A DNA stretch of 64,000 nt from Streptomyces spinosisporus (GTDB lineage Bacteria; Actinomycetota; Actinomycetes; Streptomycetales; Streptomycetaceae): NCBI RefSeq assembly GCF_022698145.1, contig NZ_JALDAX010000004.1:372001-436000 (forward strand). Direction: 5' to 3'. Each line of letters starts with the position of its first letter. Position 1 is the stretch's first letter. This document shows, one piece after another, positions 37,914 through 46,216 of the stretch. The notes under the pieces were generated by a model, which did not search any database, had not been told where the DNA came from, and saw only the letters and a program-made list of their open reading frames with translations. Made by a program: the position numbers and the translations under genes.

Positions 37914-39427
37914 GAGGTGCTGCCCTCCCGCTTGTCGGAGGCGTACGCGTGGCGGTACAGCGCGAGAGACGGCGCGTAGCGCCCGGACGGGTCGCGCAGG
38001 TGCAGGTCGTCGAGGAGGGCGTACGCCCAGTTGCGGCCGAGCCTGCGGCTCCACTCGAACGGTCCGAGCGGGTAGTTGACGCCCAGGCGCATCGCCGTGT
38101 CGACGTCCTCCTCGGTGGCCACGCCCTTGGCGACGGCGTCGTGCGCGAGGTCCACGATCCGGGCGACCGTGCGGGCGACGATCATGCCGGGAACGTCCCC
38201 GATGACGCTGACCTTCTTGCCGAGCGCCTGGAAGAGACCGACAGCCTCGGAGAGGGTCTGCGGCGAGGTGTCCTGGGAGGCGGACAGGGCGATACGGGTG
38301 GCCCTGCGGTAGTCGACGGCGAGGTCGAAGTAGACGACGTCGCGGAACTCCACCGAGGTCTGGCCGTCGGCGAGCGCCAGCTGGCCGCCGCTCGGCAGCA
38401 CCAGGCGGGTGCCGTGGTCCTCGTCCTCCTCGCGCACGGGGATGCCCGCCTCACGGATCAGCGCGAGCACCTCGGCGGCGGGGCCCAGGTCGCCCTCGGC
38501 GACGACGTACGCGGGCTGCTGCGCGGCGTCCGCGGTGTGCGGCTCGGCGGGCTCTGCGTCGTCGCCGTAGTCGTACCAGCCGTGCCCGCTCTTGCGGCCG
38601 AGCCGACCCGACTCCACCAGCCGCCGCTGCGCGAGCGACGGGGTGAAGCGCACGTCCTGGAAGAAGCTCTGCCACACCGAGTGCGTGACCGCCTCGTTGA
38701 CGTCCTGCCCGATCAGGTCGGTCAGCTCGAAGGCACCCATGCGGAAGCCGCCCGACTCGCGCAGGACCGCGTCGATGGTGGCCGGGTCGGCGCCCTGCGC
38801 CTCGTACACCGCGAAGGCCTCGGCGTAGAACGGGCGGGCGATGCGGTTGACGATGAAGCCGGGGGTGTCGGCGCAGGCGACCGGGGTCTTGCCCCAGGCG
38901 CGCGCCATCTCGTACGCGCGCGTGGCGGACGAGACGTCGGTGGCGAAGCCGGAGACCACCTCGACGAGGGGCAGCAGCGGCGCGGGGTTGAAGAAGTGCA
39001 GGCCGACGAAGCGGCCGGGGCTGCGCAGCGCGCCGCCGATCGCGGTGACGGACAGGGACGAGGTGTTGGTGGCGAGCAGACAGTCCTCGTCGACCACCTG
39101 CTCCAGTTCCCGGAACAGCTCCTGTTTGACGTCCAGCCGCTCCAGGACGGCCTCGACGACCAGGGAGCAGTCCGCCAGGTCGGTCAGGTCCGCGGCGGGC
39201 AGCAGCCGGGCGCGCGCGGCGTCCCGCTCGGCCGCGGTGAGCCGGTCCTTCGCCACGAGCCGGTCGAGTCGGGCGCCGATCGCTTCGGCCGCTTCCCGGG
39301 CGCGCCCCTGGACGGCGTCGTAGAGCCGTACCCGATGGCCCGCGACCAGCGCGACCTGGGCGATGCCCTGGCCCATGGTGCCGGTGCCGACGAAGGCCAC
39401 GGGGCTGCTGAGGTCGAGTGCTGTCAT
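37910..39427 (-). CDS. paaH: 3-hydroxyacyl-CoA dehydrogenase (PaaH type)
   Basis: NAD-dependent oxidation of 3-hydroxyacyl-CoA, as in the phenylacetate and beta-oxidation pathways. The 505 residues contain a Rossmann domain (about 8-185; FVGTGTMGQGIAQ) and two 3HCDH C-terminal domains (about 190-290 and 405-490; GVNYPLGPFEW in the second). The double-C-domain form is that of PaaH/PaaC. It shares a promoter region with paaN and leads an operon with the TetR gene. Confidence 0.9.
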   Translation of the reverse strand: MTALDLSSPVAFVGTGTMGQGIAQVALVAGHRVRLYDAVQGRAREAAEAIGARLDRLVAKDRLTAAERDAARARLLPAADLTDLADCSLVVEAVLERLDVKQELFRELEQVVDEDCLLATNTSSLSVTAIGGALRSPGRFVGLHFFNPAPLLPLVEVVSGFATDVSSATRAYEMARAWGKTPVACADTPGFIVNRIARPFYAEAFAVYEAQGADPATIDAVLRESGGFRMGAFELTDLIGQDVNEAVTHSVWQSFFQDVRFTPSLAQRRLVESGRLGRKSGHGWYDYGDDAEPAEPHTADAAQQPAYVVAEGDLGPAAEVLALIREAGIPVREEDEDHGTRLVLPSGGQLALADGQTSVEFRDVVYFDLAVDYRRATRIALSASQDTSPQTLSEAVGLFQALGKKVSVIGDVPGMIVARTVARIVDLAHDAVAKGVATEEDVDTAMRLGVNYPLGPFEWSRRLGRNWAYALLDDLHLRDPSGRYAPSLALYRHAYASDKREGSTS

Positions 39428-39450
39428 GTGCGCGATCCTCCCGCACGGGG

Positions 39451-39459
39451 TTTTCCACA
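39451..39459 (+). other. DnaA-box-like 9-mer in paaH/paaN intergenic region
   Basis: TTTTCCACA lies in the intergenic region, one base different from the consensus TTGTCCACA at the third position. It may be chance. Confidence 0.35.
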
Positions 39460-39483
39460 GATGCGGCGGACCCCCTTGTCCCG

Positions 39484-39497
39484 ACCGATCGTTCGGT
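39484..39497. promoter_or_regulatory. TetR-type operator candidate, copy 2
   Basis: ACCGATCGTTCGGT: 5-base arms ACCGA and TCGGT around TCGT. The site is 57 bases before paaH and 91 before paaN, so a protein bound there could control both directions. It fits ACCGNNCGNNCGGT exactly. Confidence 0.65.
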
Positions 39498-39587
39498 TAC
39501 TCTAACTCTGACCGGCTGTTCCTGCCCATATTTCTGCCCAGGTCATGAGCTCGACGAAGAGTTCACAAGACGAGGAGTTGGTCCCGC

Positions 39588-41291
39588 ATGGCCGCCGAAC
39601 TGACCGCGCACGAGCTGATCGCCAAGCACCGGCCCACCCTCGATCAGGCGCTGGAAGCGATCCGCACGCGTGCGTACTGGTCCCCGCACCCCGAGCACCC
39701 CAAGGCCTACGGCGAGAACGGCAGCCTGGACATGGCGGCGGGCAAGGCCGCCTTCGACGCCCTCCTCGGCAGCCGCCTCGACCTCGGCCAGCCCGGCACG
39801 GACGACTGGGTGGGCGGCGAGACCTCGCCGTACGGCATCGAGCTGGGCGTGAACTATCCGCACGCGGATCTCGACGAGCTGCTGCCCGCGATGAAGGCCG
39901 GACAGCGCGCGTGGCGCGACGCGGGCGCGGAGATGCGCGCGGTGGTGTGCCTGGAGATCCTCAAGCGGATCAGCGACCGGACGCACGAGTTCGCGCACGC
40001 GGTCATGCACACCTCCGGCCAGGCGTTCATGATGGCGTTCCAGGCCGGCGGCCCGCACGCGCAGGACCGCGGCCTGGAGGCGGTGGCTTACGCGTACGTG
40101 GAGCAGGTCCGCACACCCGACACGGCGGAGTGGACCAAGCCCCAGGGCAAGCGCGACCCGCTCGCGCTCACCAAGCAGTTCACCCCGGTCCCGCGCGGCG
40201 TCGCGCTGGTGATCGGCTGCAACACCTTCCCGACGTGGAACGGCTATCCGGGCCTGTTCGCCTCCCTGGCCACGGGCAACGCGGTGCTGGTCAAGCCCCA
40301 CCCGCGCGCGGTGCTGCCGCTCGCGCTCACCGTGCAGGTCGCGCGCGAGGTGCTCGTTGAGGCGGGCTTCGACGCGAACCTGGTGGCGCTGGCGGCCGAG
40401 CGTCCCGGCGAGGGCATCGCGAAGACCCTGGCCACGCGCCCGGAGATCCGCATCATCGACTACACCGGCTCGACGTCCTTCGGCGACTGGCTGGAGGCCA
40501 ACGCCCGCCAGGCGCAGGTCTACACGGAGAAGGCCGGCGTCAACACCGTGCTGGTGGACTCGGCGGCGAACTACAAGGGCATGCTCTCCAACCTGGCCTT
40601 CTCGCTGTCCCTGTACAGCGGCCAGATGTGCACCACCCCGCAGAACCTGCTGATCCCCCGCGACGGCATCCGCACGGACGAGGGCCCGAAGACCTTCGAC
40701 GAGGTGGTCGCGGACCTCGCCCGCGCGGTCGACGGCCTGCTCGGCGACGACGCGCGCGCGAACGCGCTGCTCGGCGCGATCGTCAACCCGGACGTGAAGG
40801 CCCGTCTGGAGGCCGCGGCCGGGCTCGGCGAAGTCGCCCTCGCCTCACGAGAGATCGCCAACCCCGAGTTCCCGGACGCGGTGGTGCGCACCCCGGTGAT
40901 CGTGAAGCTGGACGGCGCCAAGCCGGACGACGAGGCCGCGTACATGAGCGAGTGCTTCGGCCCGGTCTCCTTCGCCGTCGCCGTCGACTCGTCCGCCGAG
41001 GCCGTGGAGCTGCTGCGGCGCACGATCCGCGAGAAGGGCGCGATGACGGTCGGCGCGTACACGACCGACGCCGAGGTCGAGGACGCGATCCAGGAGGTCT
41101 GCCTGGAGGAGTCGGCGCAACTGTCGCTGAACCTCACCGGCGGGGTGTACGTCAACCAGACGGCCGCCTTCTCCGACTTCCACGGGTCGGGCGGCAACCC
41201 GGCGGCGAACGCGGCGCTGTGCGACGGGGCGTTCGTGGCCAACCGTTTCCGGGTGGTCGAGGTGCGCCGGGAGGCACAGGGCCAGGCCTAG
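39588..41291 (+). CDS. paaN: Phenylacetic acid degradation protein PaaN (aldehyde dehydrogenase)
   Basis: The 567-residue protein is an aldehyde dehydrogenase-fold enzyme of the PaaN family that oxidises the ring-opened phenylacetate intermediate. The cofactor region is GCNTFPTWNGYPGLFASL. The catalytic Cys is in SGQMCTTPQNLL. It lacks the C-terminal MaoC hydratase domain of two-domain PaaZ. ATG 39588 has AGGAG upstream. It is divergent from paaH, with a likely common operator. Its last four bases overlap the convergent methyltransferase gene. No paaABCDE genes are in the window. Confidence 0.88.
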   Translation: MAAELTAHELIAKHRPTLDQALEAIRTRAYWSPHPEHPKAYGENGSLDMAAGKAAFDALLGSRLDLGQPGTDDWVGGETSPYGIELGVNYPHADLDELLPAMKAGQRAWRDAGAEMRAVVCLEILKRISDRTHEFAHAVMHTSGQAFMMAFQAGGPHAQDRGLEAVAYAYVEQVRTPDTAEWTKPQGKRDPLALTKQFTPVPRGVALVIGCNTFPTWNGYPGLFASLATGNAVLVKPHPRAVLPLALTVQVAREVLVEAGFDANLVALAAERPGEGIAKTLATRPEIRIIDYTGSTSFGDWLEANARQAQVYTEKAGVNTVLVDSAANYKGMLSNLAFSLSLYSGQMCTTPQNLLIPRDGIRTDEGPKTFDEVVADLARAVDGLLGDDARANALLGAIVNPDVKARLEAAAGLGEVALASREIANPEFPDAVVRTPVIVKLDGAKPDDEAAYMSECFGPVSFAVAVDSSAEAVELLRRTIREKGAMTVGAYTTDAEVEDAIQEVCLEESAQLSLNLTGGVYVNQTAAFSDFHGSGGNPAANAALCDGAFVANRFRVVEVRREAQGQA

Positions 41292-42106
41292 GGCCTGGAG
41301 CCGTACCCGGTGGCGCTCCAGTGGTACAGCGTCATGGCCACGCTGGTCGCGAGGTTGTAGCTGGAGACCTGGGGGCGCATCGGCAGGGACAGCAAGTGGT
41401 CGGTGCGGGCGCGCAGTTCGGCGGACAGGCCGCTGCGCTCGGAGCCGAAGGCGAGGACGGCGTCGTCCGGGAGCTTGACGCCCCGGATGTCGTCGCCCTC
41501 GGGGTCGAGGGCGAACAGCGGGCCCGCCGGCAGCTCGTCGGCGGTCAGGCGTTCCACCGCGGTCGCGAAGTGCAGTCCTGCGCCGCCGCGCACGACGGTG
41601 GGGTGCCAGGGGTCGAGCGGGCCGATGGTGACCACGCCGGTCGCGCCGAAGCCCGCGGCCAGCCGGATCACCGCTCCCGCGTTGCCGAGGTTGCGCGGAT
41701 GGTCGAGGACCACGACGGGCGCGGTGCGCGGGACGTGCGCCAGCGTGGCGAGGCCCGCCACGCGGGAGGGGCGTACGGCCAGTGCCGCGACGGCGGTGGG
41801 GTGGGGGCGCGGGACCACGCTGCGGTACGCCTGCTCCGGCACCTCTGTGAGGAGTCCGGCCAGCGTCTTGCGTACGTCGGGCGCCAGTTCGCCGGCGAGG
41901 GCGAGGGCGGCCCGCCGGTCGGTGGTGACCGCCACCGGGACCTCCGCCCCGAAGCGCACGGCGTGCTTGAGCGCGTGGAAGCCGTCGAGCAGTACACAGG
42001 TGCCGGCCAGCCGTCGCCAGGCGGCCACGGTGTCGGCCGTGTCGGCGTTGTCTGCAGTGTCGGCGCTGTCCGCGTTGTCCGCGGTGTCGGCGGTGGGGTC
42101 GGTCAT
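41288..42106 (-). CDS. TrmH/SpoU family RNA 2'-O-methyltransferase
   Basis: The 272-residue SPOUT-class enzyme transfers methyl from SAM to a ribose 2'-OH of tRNA or rRNA. Its three motifs are visible: NLGNAGAVIRLA (about 140), LAFGSERSGL (about 220) and SYNLATSVAMTLYHW (about 250). A knotted fold is expected. The N-terminus carries a tandem Ala-Asp-(Thr/Asn/Ser) repeat (residues 6-26), encoded by a 9-base tandem repeat. The RNA target cannot be told. Confidence 0.88.
   Translation of the reverse strand: MTDPTADTADNADSADTADNADTADTVAAWRRLAGTCVLLDGFHALKHAVRFGAEVPVAVTTDRRAALALAGELAPDVRKTLAGLLTEVPEQAYRSVVPRPHPTAVAALAVRPSRVAGLATLAHVPRTAPVVVLDHPRNLGNAGAVIRLAAGFGATGVVTIGPLDPWHPTVVRGGAGLHFATAVERLTADELPAGPLFALDPEGDDIRGVKLPDDAVLAFGSERSGLSAELRARTDHLLSLPMRPQVSSYNLATSVAMTLYHWSATGYGSRP
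42029..42091 (-). repeat. Seven 9-base tandem repeats inside the methyltransferase gene
   Basis: Seven imperfect copies of GCCGACACC-like units encode Ala-Asp-Thr/Asn/Ser at residues 6-26. Because the unit is nine bases, copy number change would leave the frame intact. Confidence 0.8.
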
Positions 42107-42204
42107 GGTGGGCAGCCTACGTGCGCGTGCGGTGCCCGCTCATCCGCGCATACGGCGCGGATGTCTGCACGTACGGCGCGGGTGTCTGCACACAGGGTGC
42201 GGGC

Positions 42205-43428
42205 TCACGCCGGGGAGTTCGCGTGCGTGGGCTCGGGGTTCTCCGGGGCGCGCGGGCCGGGCAGGGGGGTGCGACCGCGGCGGGCGACGACGCGGGCACG
42301 CGCGCGTGCCACCCAGTCGCCGAGGCGGCGCAGGAACGACGTCGGCAGGAAGACCGAGTCCGCCGCGATCATCGCGAGCGAGAAGAACGGCAGGCCGAGG
42401 ACCACGGCGATCACCGCGTGCTCGGTCATCATGGCCGCGAGCAGGACGTTCTTGACGCGCCGGTTGAACAGCGTGAACGGGAAGGCGACCTGCACGACGA
42501 CGGTCCCGTACGTCACGAGCATCACCAGCGTGCCGCTGGACGAGAGCAGATCGGCGAGGCCGGGCCAGGGCGAGAAGTAGTCGAGGTGCAGGGGGTAGTA
42601 GACCGCGGTGCCGTCCTGCCAGCGGCTGCCCTGGATCTTGTACCAGCCCGCCGTCGCATAGATCAGACAGGCCTCGGCCATGATCACGAAGAGGGCGCCG
42701 TTGTGCACGATGTTGCCGACGACGTCCAGCAGTATCCGGGGCTCCGCGCTCTTCGCGCGGCGCCCGACGACCCACCACACGGCGAGCGCGAGCCACACCA
42801 GCCACACGATCACCGGCACGGTCGGGTCGACACCGTCGAACCTGCCGCCGGCGGTCACCGCGACCAGCGCGAAGCCGAGCACGGCCCACAGGACGACACC
42901 CACCCGGTCCGCGATCCGCTCTCCACGCGCGCGTGCCGCGCCCTCACTCCGTACCCACCGTGCCCGCCGCGCGTCCAGCGACCAGACCTGGCCGCATCGC
43001 GTGAACACGAGGTAGACGGACATCAGGTGCAGGACGTTGTCGCCGCCGTCCCCCACGAAGACGCTGCGGTTCTGCAGCGAGAGGACGCCGAGCATGAACA
43101 GCACGGACATGGTGCGGGTCCGCCAGCCGAGCAGCAGCAGGAAGCTCGCGAGGACGGCGAGGACGTAGACGAACTCGAACCAGCCGCCGCTGTCCGACCA
43201 CATCAGGGCCGTGAAGGCGTGGTTGACGGCGATCAGCTGCTGGGCGAGGTCCCAGTTCCACGGGCCGTCGGGGCCGTAGAGCTCCTCGCGGTGGGGGAAC
43301 TCGCGCAGCAGGAACAGCAGCCAGGTCGCGCTGAAGCCGATGCGGATCACCGCGGTCTGGTACGGGCCGAGCGCCGACTCGGTGACGCGGGCGATGGCGG
43401 AGGAGACCGACAGGGCGAGGCGGTTCAC
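42205..43428 (-). CDS. HTTM domain membrane protein
   Basis: The 407-residue protein has about six to eight predicted helices and fits the HTTM family, which includes vitamin K-dependent carboxylase-like membrane proteins and SdpB-type proteins. Typical blocks are FVGDGGDNVLHLMSVYLVF and RWSLDARR-like CGQVWSLDARRARW. It follows DUF5819 with a 4-base overlap, and the two make one unit. The reaction is unknown; carboxylase activity should not be assumed. The first 40 bases of the gene are shared with no other frame. Confidence 0.83.
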   Translation of the reverse strand: MNRLALSVSSAIARVTESALGPYQTAVIRIGFSATWLLFLLREFPHREELYGPDGPWNWDLAQQLIAVNHAFTALMWSDSGGWFEFVYVLAVLASFLLLLGWRTRTMSVLFMLGVLSLQNRSVFVGDGGDNVLHLMSVYLVFTRCGQVWSLDARRARWVRSEGAARARGERIADRVGVVLWAVLGFALVAVTAGGRFDGVDPTVPVIVWLVWLALAVWWVVGRRAKSAEPRILLDVVGNIVHNGALFVIMAEACLIYATAGWYKIQGSRWQDGTAVYYPLHLDYFSPWPGLADLLSSSGTLVMLVTYGTVVVQVAFPFTLFNRRVKNVLLAAMMTEHAVIAVVLGLPFFSLAMIAADSVFLPTSFLRRLGDWVARARARVVARRGRTPLPGPRAPENPEPTHANSPA

Positions 43429-44618
43429 TCGGCGCCTCCATCGGTGTCGGTGTCGGTGTCATCGGTCGCGACCGACCACCAGGGCAGCACGCGGTAGATG
43501 GGTTTGTCGGAGATCTTCTCCGTGCTCCACTTCGGTGGGGGCACGTTGGTGGTACGGGTCCGGACCTGGACCTGTTCGACGACGCCGCCCTTGCCGGCCG
43601 CGTCCTCCCGGTCCAGGCGCAGCACGACGATGCGCCGCAGATAGTTCTCGGACAGGGAGCCGCGCAGGCCCGAGGGGCGGTTGTCGCTGTCGTGCGTGGC
43701 GAGGAAGAAGTCCAGGGCGCGGCGCAGCTCGTTCTGCTGGGTGTGGCTGGGCAGCAGGTTTCCGTCTATGGCGCGGCCGTCCTCGGCGGACAGGTCGTAC
43801 CAGCCGGTGGTGCGGATCTCCCCGCTCTTGGCCTGCACCTCGGCGCGCGCCTGGACCGCGATGTTCTGCTGCAGAGGGTTGGGCGCGAACAGCTTCCAGT
43901 TCTGCTCGAACTCCGGGTAGACCCAGTCGTCGATCGCCTTGCCGTGCGCCTTGGTCACCGTGTTCGACGGCGCGACATGCAGAAACACCATCCCGAGATG
44001 CACGCACACGGCAACAGCAACCACCGCCAGCGCCAACGCGGCCCCCACCTGATACCGCACCGAAAGCGCCGCCACACCCGTACGAGGCTCGGCATACGCC
44101 CCAACCTCGGGAACCCCTCCGCCCCCGTACACACCACCCACCCGAGCCTGCGGGGGGACACCGGGCGACACCGGTATCGGGCCGGCCCCGGGCCCGCCGC
44201 GAGACTCCGACCGTGTACCCGCCTCGGACACACCACCGTCCTTCGGCGGAACCCCTGCCCCGGACACGCCACCGGACTCCGGCTCCGGCAGGTCTTCCGT
44301 CCCCGGAGGACTACCGGGCTCCGGCCGGCCATCAGGCCCGGAGGGACTACCGGGCTCCAGCCCGTCATCCGGCCCAGAGAGACCACCGGGCTTCGACCCG
44401 GCATCCACCTCGGACAACCCATCCGACGTCGACGCGGCACCTCGCCCCGAATAACCGTCGGCCGCCGCTTCGGTACCCGCCCCCGGAGAGCCGCCCACCC
44501 CCGGCTCAACGCCCCGCCCCGGCGAACTGTCCCGCTCAGGCGAACTGTCCCGTTCAGGCGTGTTCTCGGGGTCGGCCGGATCGCGCCCGGGGCCCGGGTC
44601 TGTGCCGTACGCGTCCAT
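43425..44618 (-). CDS. DUF5819 family membrane-anchored protein
   Basis: The 397-residue product has a long acidic, Gly/Pro/Ser-rich N-terminus (about 1-175, with repeated words like PEPGSP and GLSGPD), then one membrane helix (about 190-212; AALALAVVAVAVCVHLGMVFL), then a DUF5819 outer domain. Its hallmark is YPEFEQNWKLFAPNP. It resembles, by memory, the region in SdpA of Bacillus around WGFF..NP. ATG 44618 is chosen (MDAYGTD) with GGGAGA upstream. It is coupled to the HTTM gene by a 4-base overlap. Confidence 0.82.
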   Translation of the reverse strand: MDAYGTDPGPGRDPADPENTPERDSSPERDSSPGRGVEPGVGGSPGAGTEAAADGYSGRGAASTSDGLSEVDAGSKPGGLSGPDDGLEPGSPSGPDGRPEPGSPPGTEDLPEPESGGVSGAGVPPKDGGVSEAGTRSESRGGPGAGPIPVSPGVPPQARVGGVYGGGGVPEVGAYAEPRTGVAALSVRYQVGAALALAVVAVAVCVHLGMVFLHVAPSNTVTKAHGKAIDDWVYPEFEQNWKLFAPNPLQQNIAVQARAEVQAKSGEIRTTGWYDLSAEDGRAIDGNLLPSHTQQNELRRALDFFLATHDSDNRPSGLRGSLSENYLRRIVVLRLDREDAAGKGGVVEQVQVRTRTTNVPPPKWSTEKISDKPIYRVLPWWSVATDDTDTDTDGGAE

Positions 44619-44802
44619 TTCGCCCGTCTCCCGATCCCGGTCCGTCTTTCCGGCCGCACGGCCACGTGGCCACTCGGCAGCGGGACGCCGTACCGCCTTT
44701 GCGTATCGCAATCACCGCACTCGCACGGCACGGTACTCAGACCGGCCCGTTCGGCACAGCCCGTCGGGCCGACCGCACCGCGGCGCACGCGACGACGCCC
44801 CG

Positions 44803-44835
44803 TTGTCCACAGGGCATGCCCGCAGGTTATCCACA
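44803..44835 (+). other. Two DnaA-box-like 9-mers
   Basis: TTGTCCACA (44803-44811) is the exact Streptomyces consensus, and TTATCCACA (44827-44835) the E. coli-type variant. Both are in the same orientation, 24 bases apart. Confidence 0.55.
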
Positions 44836-44879
44836 GCGATGGACACCTTACGGCCCGAGGGTGACCATGGATGCAGCAC

Positions 44880-44893
44880 ACCGAACGATCGGT
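44880..44893. promoter_or_regulatory. TetR-type operator candidate, copy 3
   Basis: ACCGAACGATCGGT is the exact reverse complement of copy 2 (39484-39497). It is 113 bases before the acyl-CoA dehydrogenase gene at 45006. Confidence 0.6.
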
Positions 44894-44946
44894 CGGCAGC
44901 AAAGCGCATCCGCCCCCGAGACCCCGGCGACCCGTTCCCTTCTTCT

Positions 44947-44960
44947 AGAACCTGTTCTAT
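44947..44960. promoter_or_regulatory. KstR-like palindrome upstream of acyl-CoA dehydrogenase
   Basis: TAGAAC, CT, GTTCTA: perfect 6-base arms with a 2-base centre, 46 bases before the GTG at 45006. It fits TNNAACNNGTTNNA, the KstR consensus of mycobacterial cholesterol genes as I recall it. Confidence 0.55.
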
Positions 44961-45005
44961 CTTGACGACCCGTCAGATCAACGGACCCTCCGGAGGGACA
45001 GGACC

Positions 45006-46139
45006 GTGGACTTCACCTTCACCGAGGAGCAGCAGGCTGCGGCCGAGGCGGCGCGCGGAGTGTTCGCCGGGGTCGCGCCGGACGCGGTGCCCAGTCCCTC
45101 ACTCGTCGCGGGCGCCGTCGCCGACGACTTCGACCGCACGCTGTGGACCAGGCTCGCCGAGGCGGACCTGTTGAGCCTGCTGCTGGACCCGGAGTACGGC
45201 GGGGCGGGCCTGGACCCCATCGCGCTCTGCCTGGTCCTGCGGGAGTCGGCCAAGGTGCTGGCCCGCGTCCCACTGCTGGAGACCGCGGCGGCCACAGCGG
45301 CCGTACAGGCCTACGGCAGCCCGGAGTTGAAGTCCGCCCTGCTCGCCCGGGCGGGCCGCGGCGAGGCGGTGCTGACCGTCGCCGCGAACGGCCGCAGCGG
45401 CCACGACCCGGCCGAACGCGCCGTGACCGCACGGCAGGACGGCGACGACTGGATCCTGGACGGGGTGCAGACGGCGGTCCCGTGGGCGCACACCGCCGAC
45501 CTCGTCGTCGTACCGGCCCACACGGCCACCGACCGCGTCCTCCTCGCCGTGATCCCCCGGACCCACCCGGGCGTAGCCCTCGCCGAGCAGATCTCCACCT
45601 CCGGCGAACGGCTCGGCGAACTGCGCCTTCAGTCGGCCCGGATCACGTCCCGTGACGTCATCGACGCCGAGGGCGCCTGGGAGCGGCTGCGCGACCTGCT
45701 GACCTGCGGCACCTGCGCGCTGGCGCTCGGCCTCGGCGAGCGTGTCCTCGCGATGACCAGTGAATACACCGGCAAACGGGAGCAGTTCGGCTTCCCCGTC
45801 GCCACCTTCCAGGCTGTCGCCGTCCAGGCCGCCGACCGCTACATCGACCTGCGCGCGATGGAGGCCACCCTGTGGCAGGCCGCGTGGCGGATCGGCTCGG
45901 GAGCCTCCGGCGTGCTGCCCGCCTCCGGTGACGTCGCCGTCGCCAAGATCTGGGCCTCGGAGGGCGTACGACGGGTCGTTCAGACGGCACAGCATCTGCA
46001 CGGCGGGTTCGGCGCGGACGTCGAATACCCCCTGCACCGGTACCACGCGTGGGCCAAGCACCTGGAGCTGCAGCTCGGCCCCGCAGCGGCGCACGAGGAG
46101 GCCCTGGGCGACCTGCTGGCGGCCCACCCACTCGGCTGA
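45006..46139 (+). CDS. Acyl-CoA dehydrogenase (short chain-length FadE type)
   Basis: The 377-residue flavoprotein fits the acyl-CoA dehydrogenase family: N-terminal helical domain (DFTFTEEQQAAAEAA), beta domain, and C-terminal helical domain with TGKREQFGFPVATFQAVAVQAAD. Where many members have a catalytic Glu near the end, the sequence is HLHGGFGADVEYPLHRYHAW, so the base residue needs checking. It resembles subunits of heteromeric FadE enzymes used in steroid side-chain degradation. GTG 45006 has CGGAGGGA upstream. Confidence 0.85.
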   Translation: MDFTFTEEQQAAAEAARGVFAGVAPDAVPSPSLVAGAVADDFDRTLWTRLAEADLLSLLLDPEYGGAGLDPIALCLVLRESAKVLARVPLLETAAATAAVQAYGSPELKSALLARAGRGEAVLTVAANGRSGHDPAERAVTARQDGDDWILDGVQTAVPWAHTADLVVVPAHTATDRVLLAVIPRTHPGVALAEQISTSGERLGELRLQSARITSRDVIDAEGAWERLRDLLTCGTCALALGLGERVLAMTSEYTGKREQFGFPVATFQAVAVQAADRYIDLRAMEATLWQAAWRIGSGASGVLPASGDVAVAKIWASEGVRRVVQTAQHLHGGFGADVEYPLHRYHAWAKHLELQLGPAAAHEEALGDLLAAHPLG

Positions 46140-46168
46140 CCGCCCGCCCGGGCCGCTCAGAGCCTGCC

Positions 46169-46195
46169 CACTGGTCCCACTGGTCCCACCGGTCC
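46169..46195. repeat. Three 9-base tandem repeats
   Basis: CACTGGTCC occurs twice and CACCGGTCC once in tandem between two converging genes. No function is seen. Confidence 0.7.
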
Positions 46196-46216
46196 TACGT
46201 CCCTACAGGCCGACCC

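Larger units (their letters stand above)
44619..45005. other. Intergenic region DUF5819 / acyl-CoA dehydrogenase
   Basis: 387 bases with no convincing gene. It holds two DnaA-box-like 9-mers (44803-44811 and 44827-44835), the third TetR-type operator (44880-44893) and a second palindrome TAGAAC-CT-GTTCTA (44947-44960). Promoters for both divergent genes must lie here. Confidence 0.75.

Noticed and set aside
43692-44864. 390-codon plus-strand frame opposite DUF5819
   Set aside because: Arg/His/Pro/Thr-rich antisense shadow of the low-complexity N-terminus of DUF5819.
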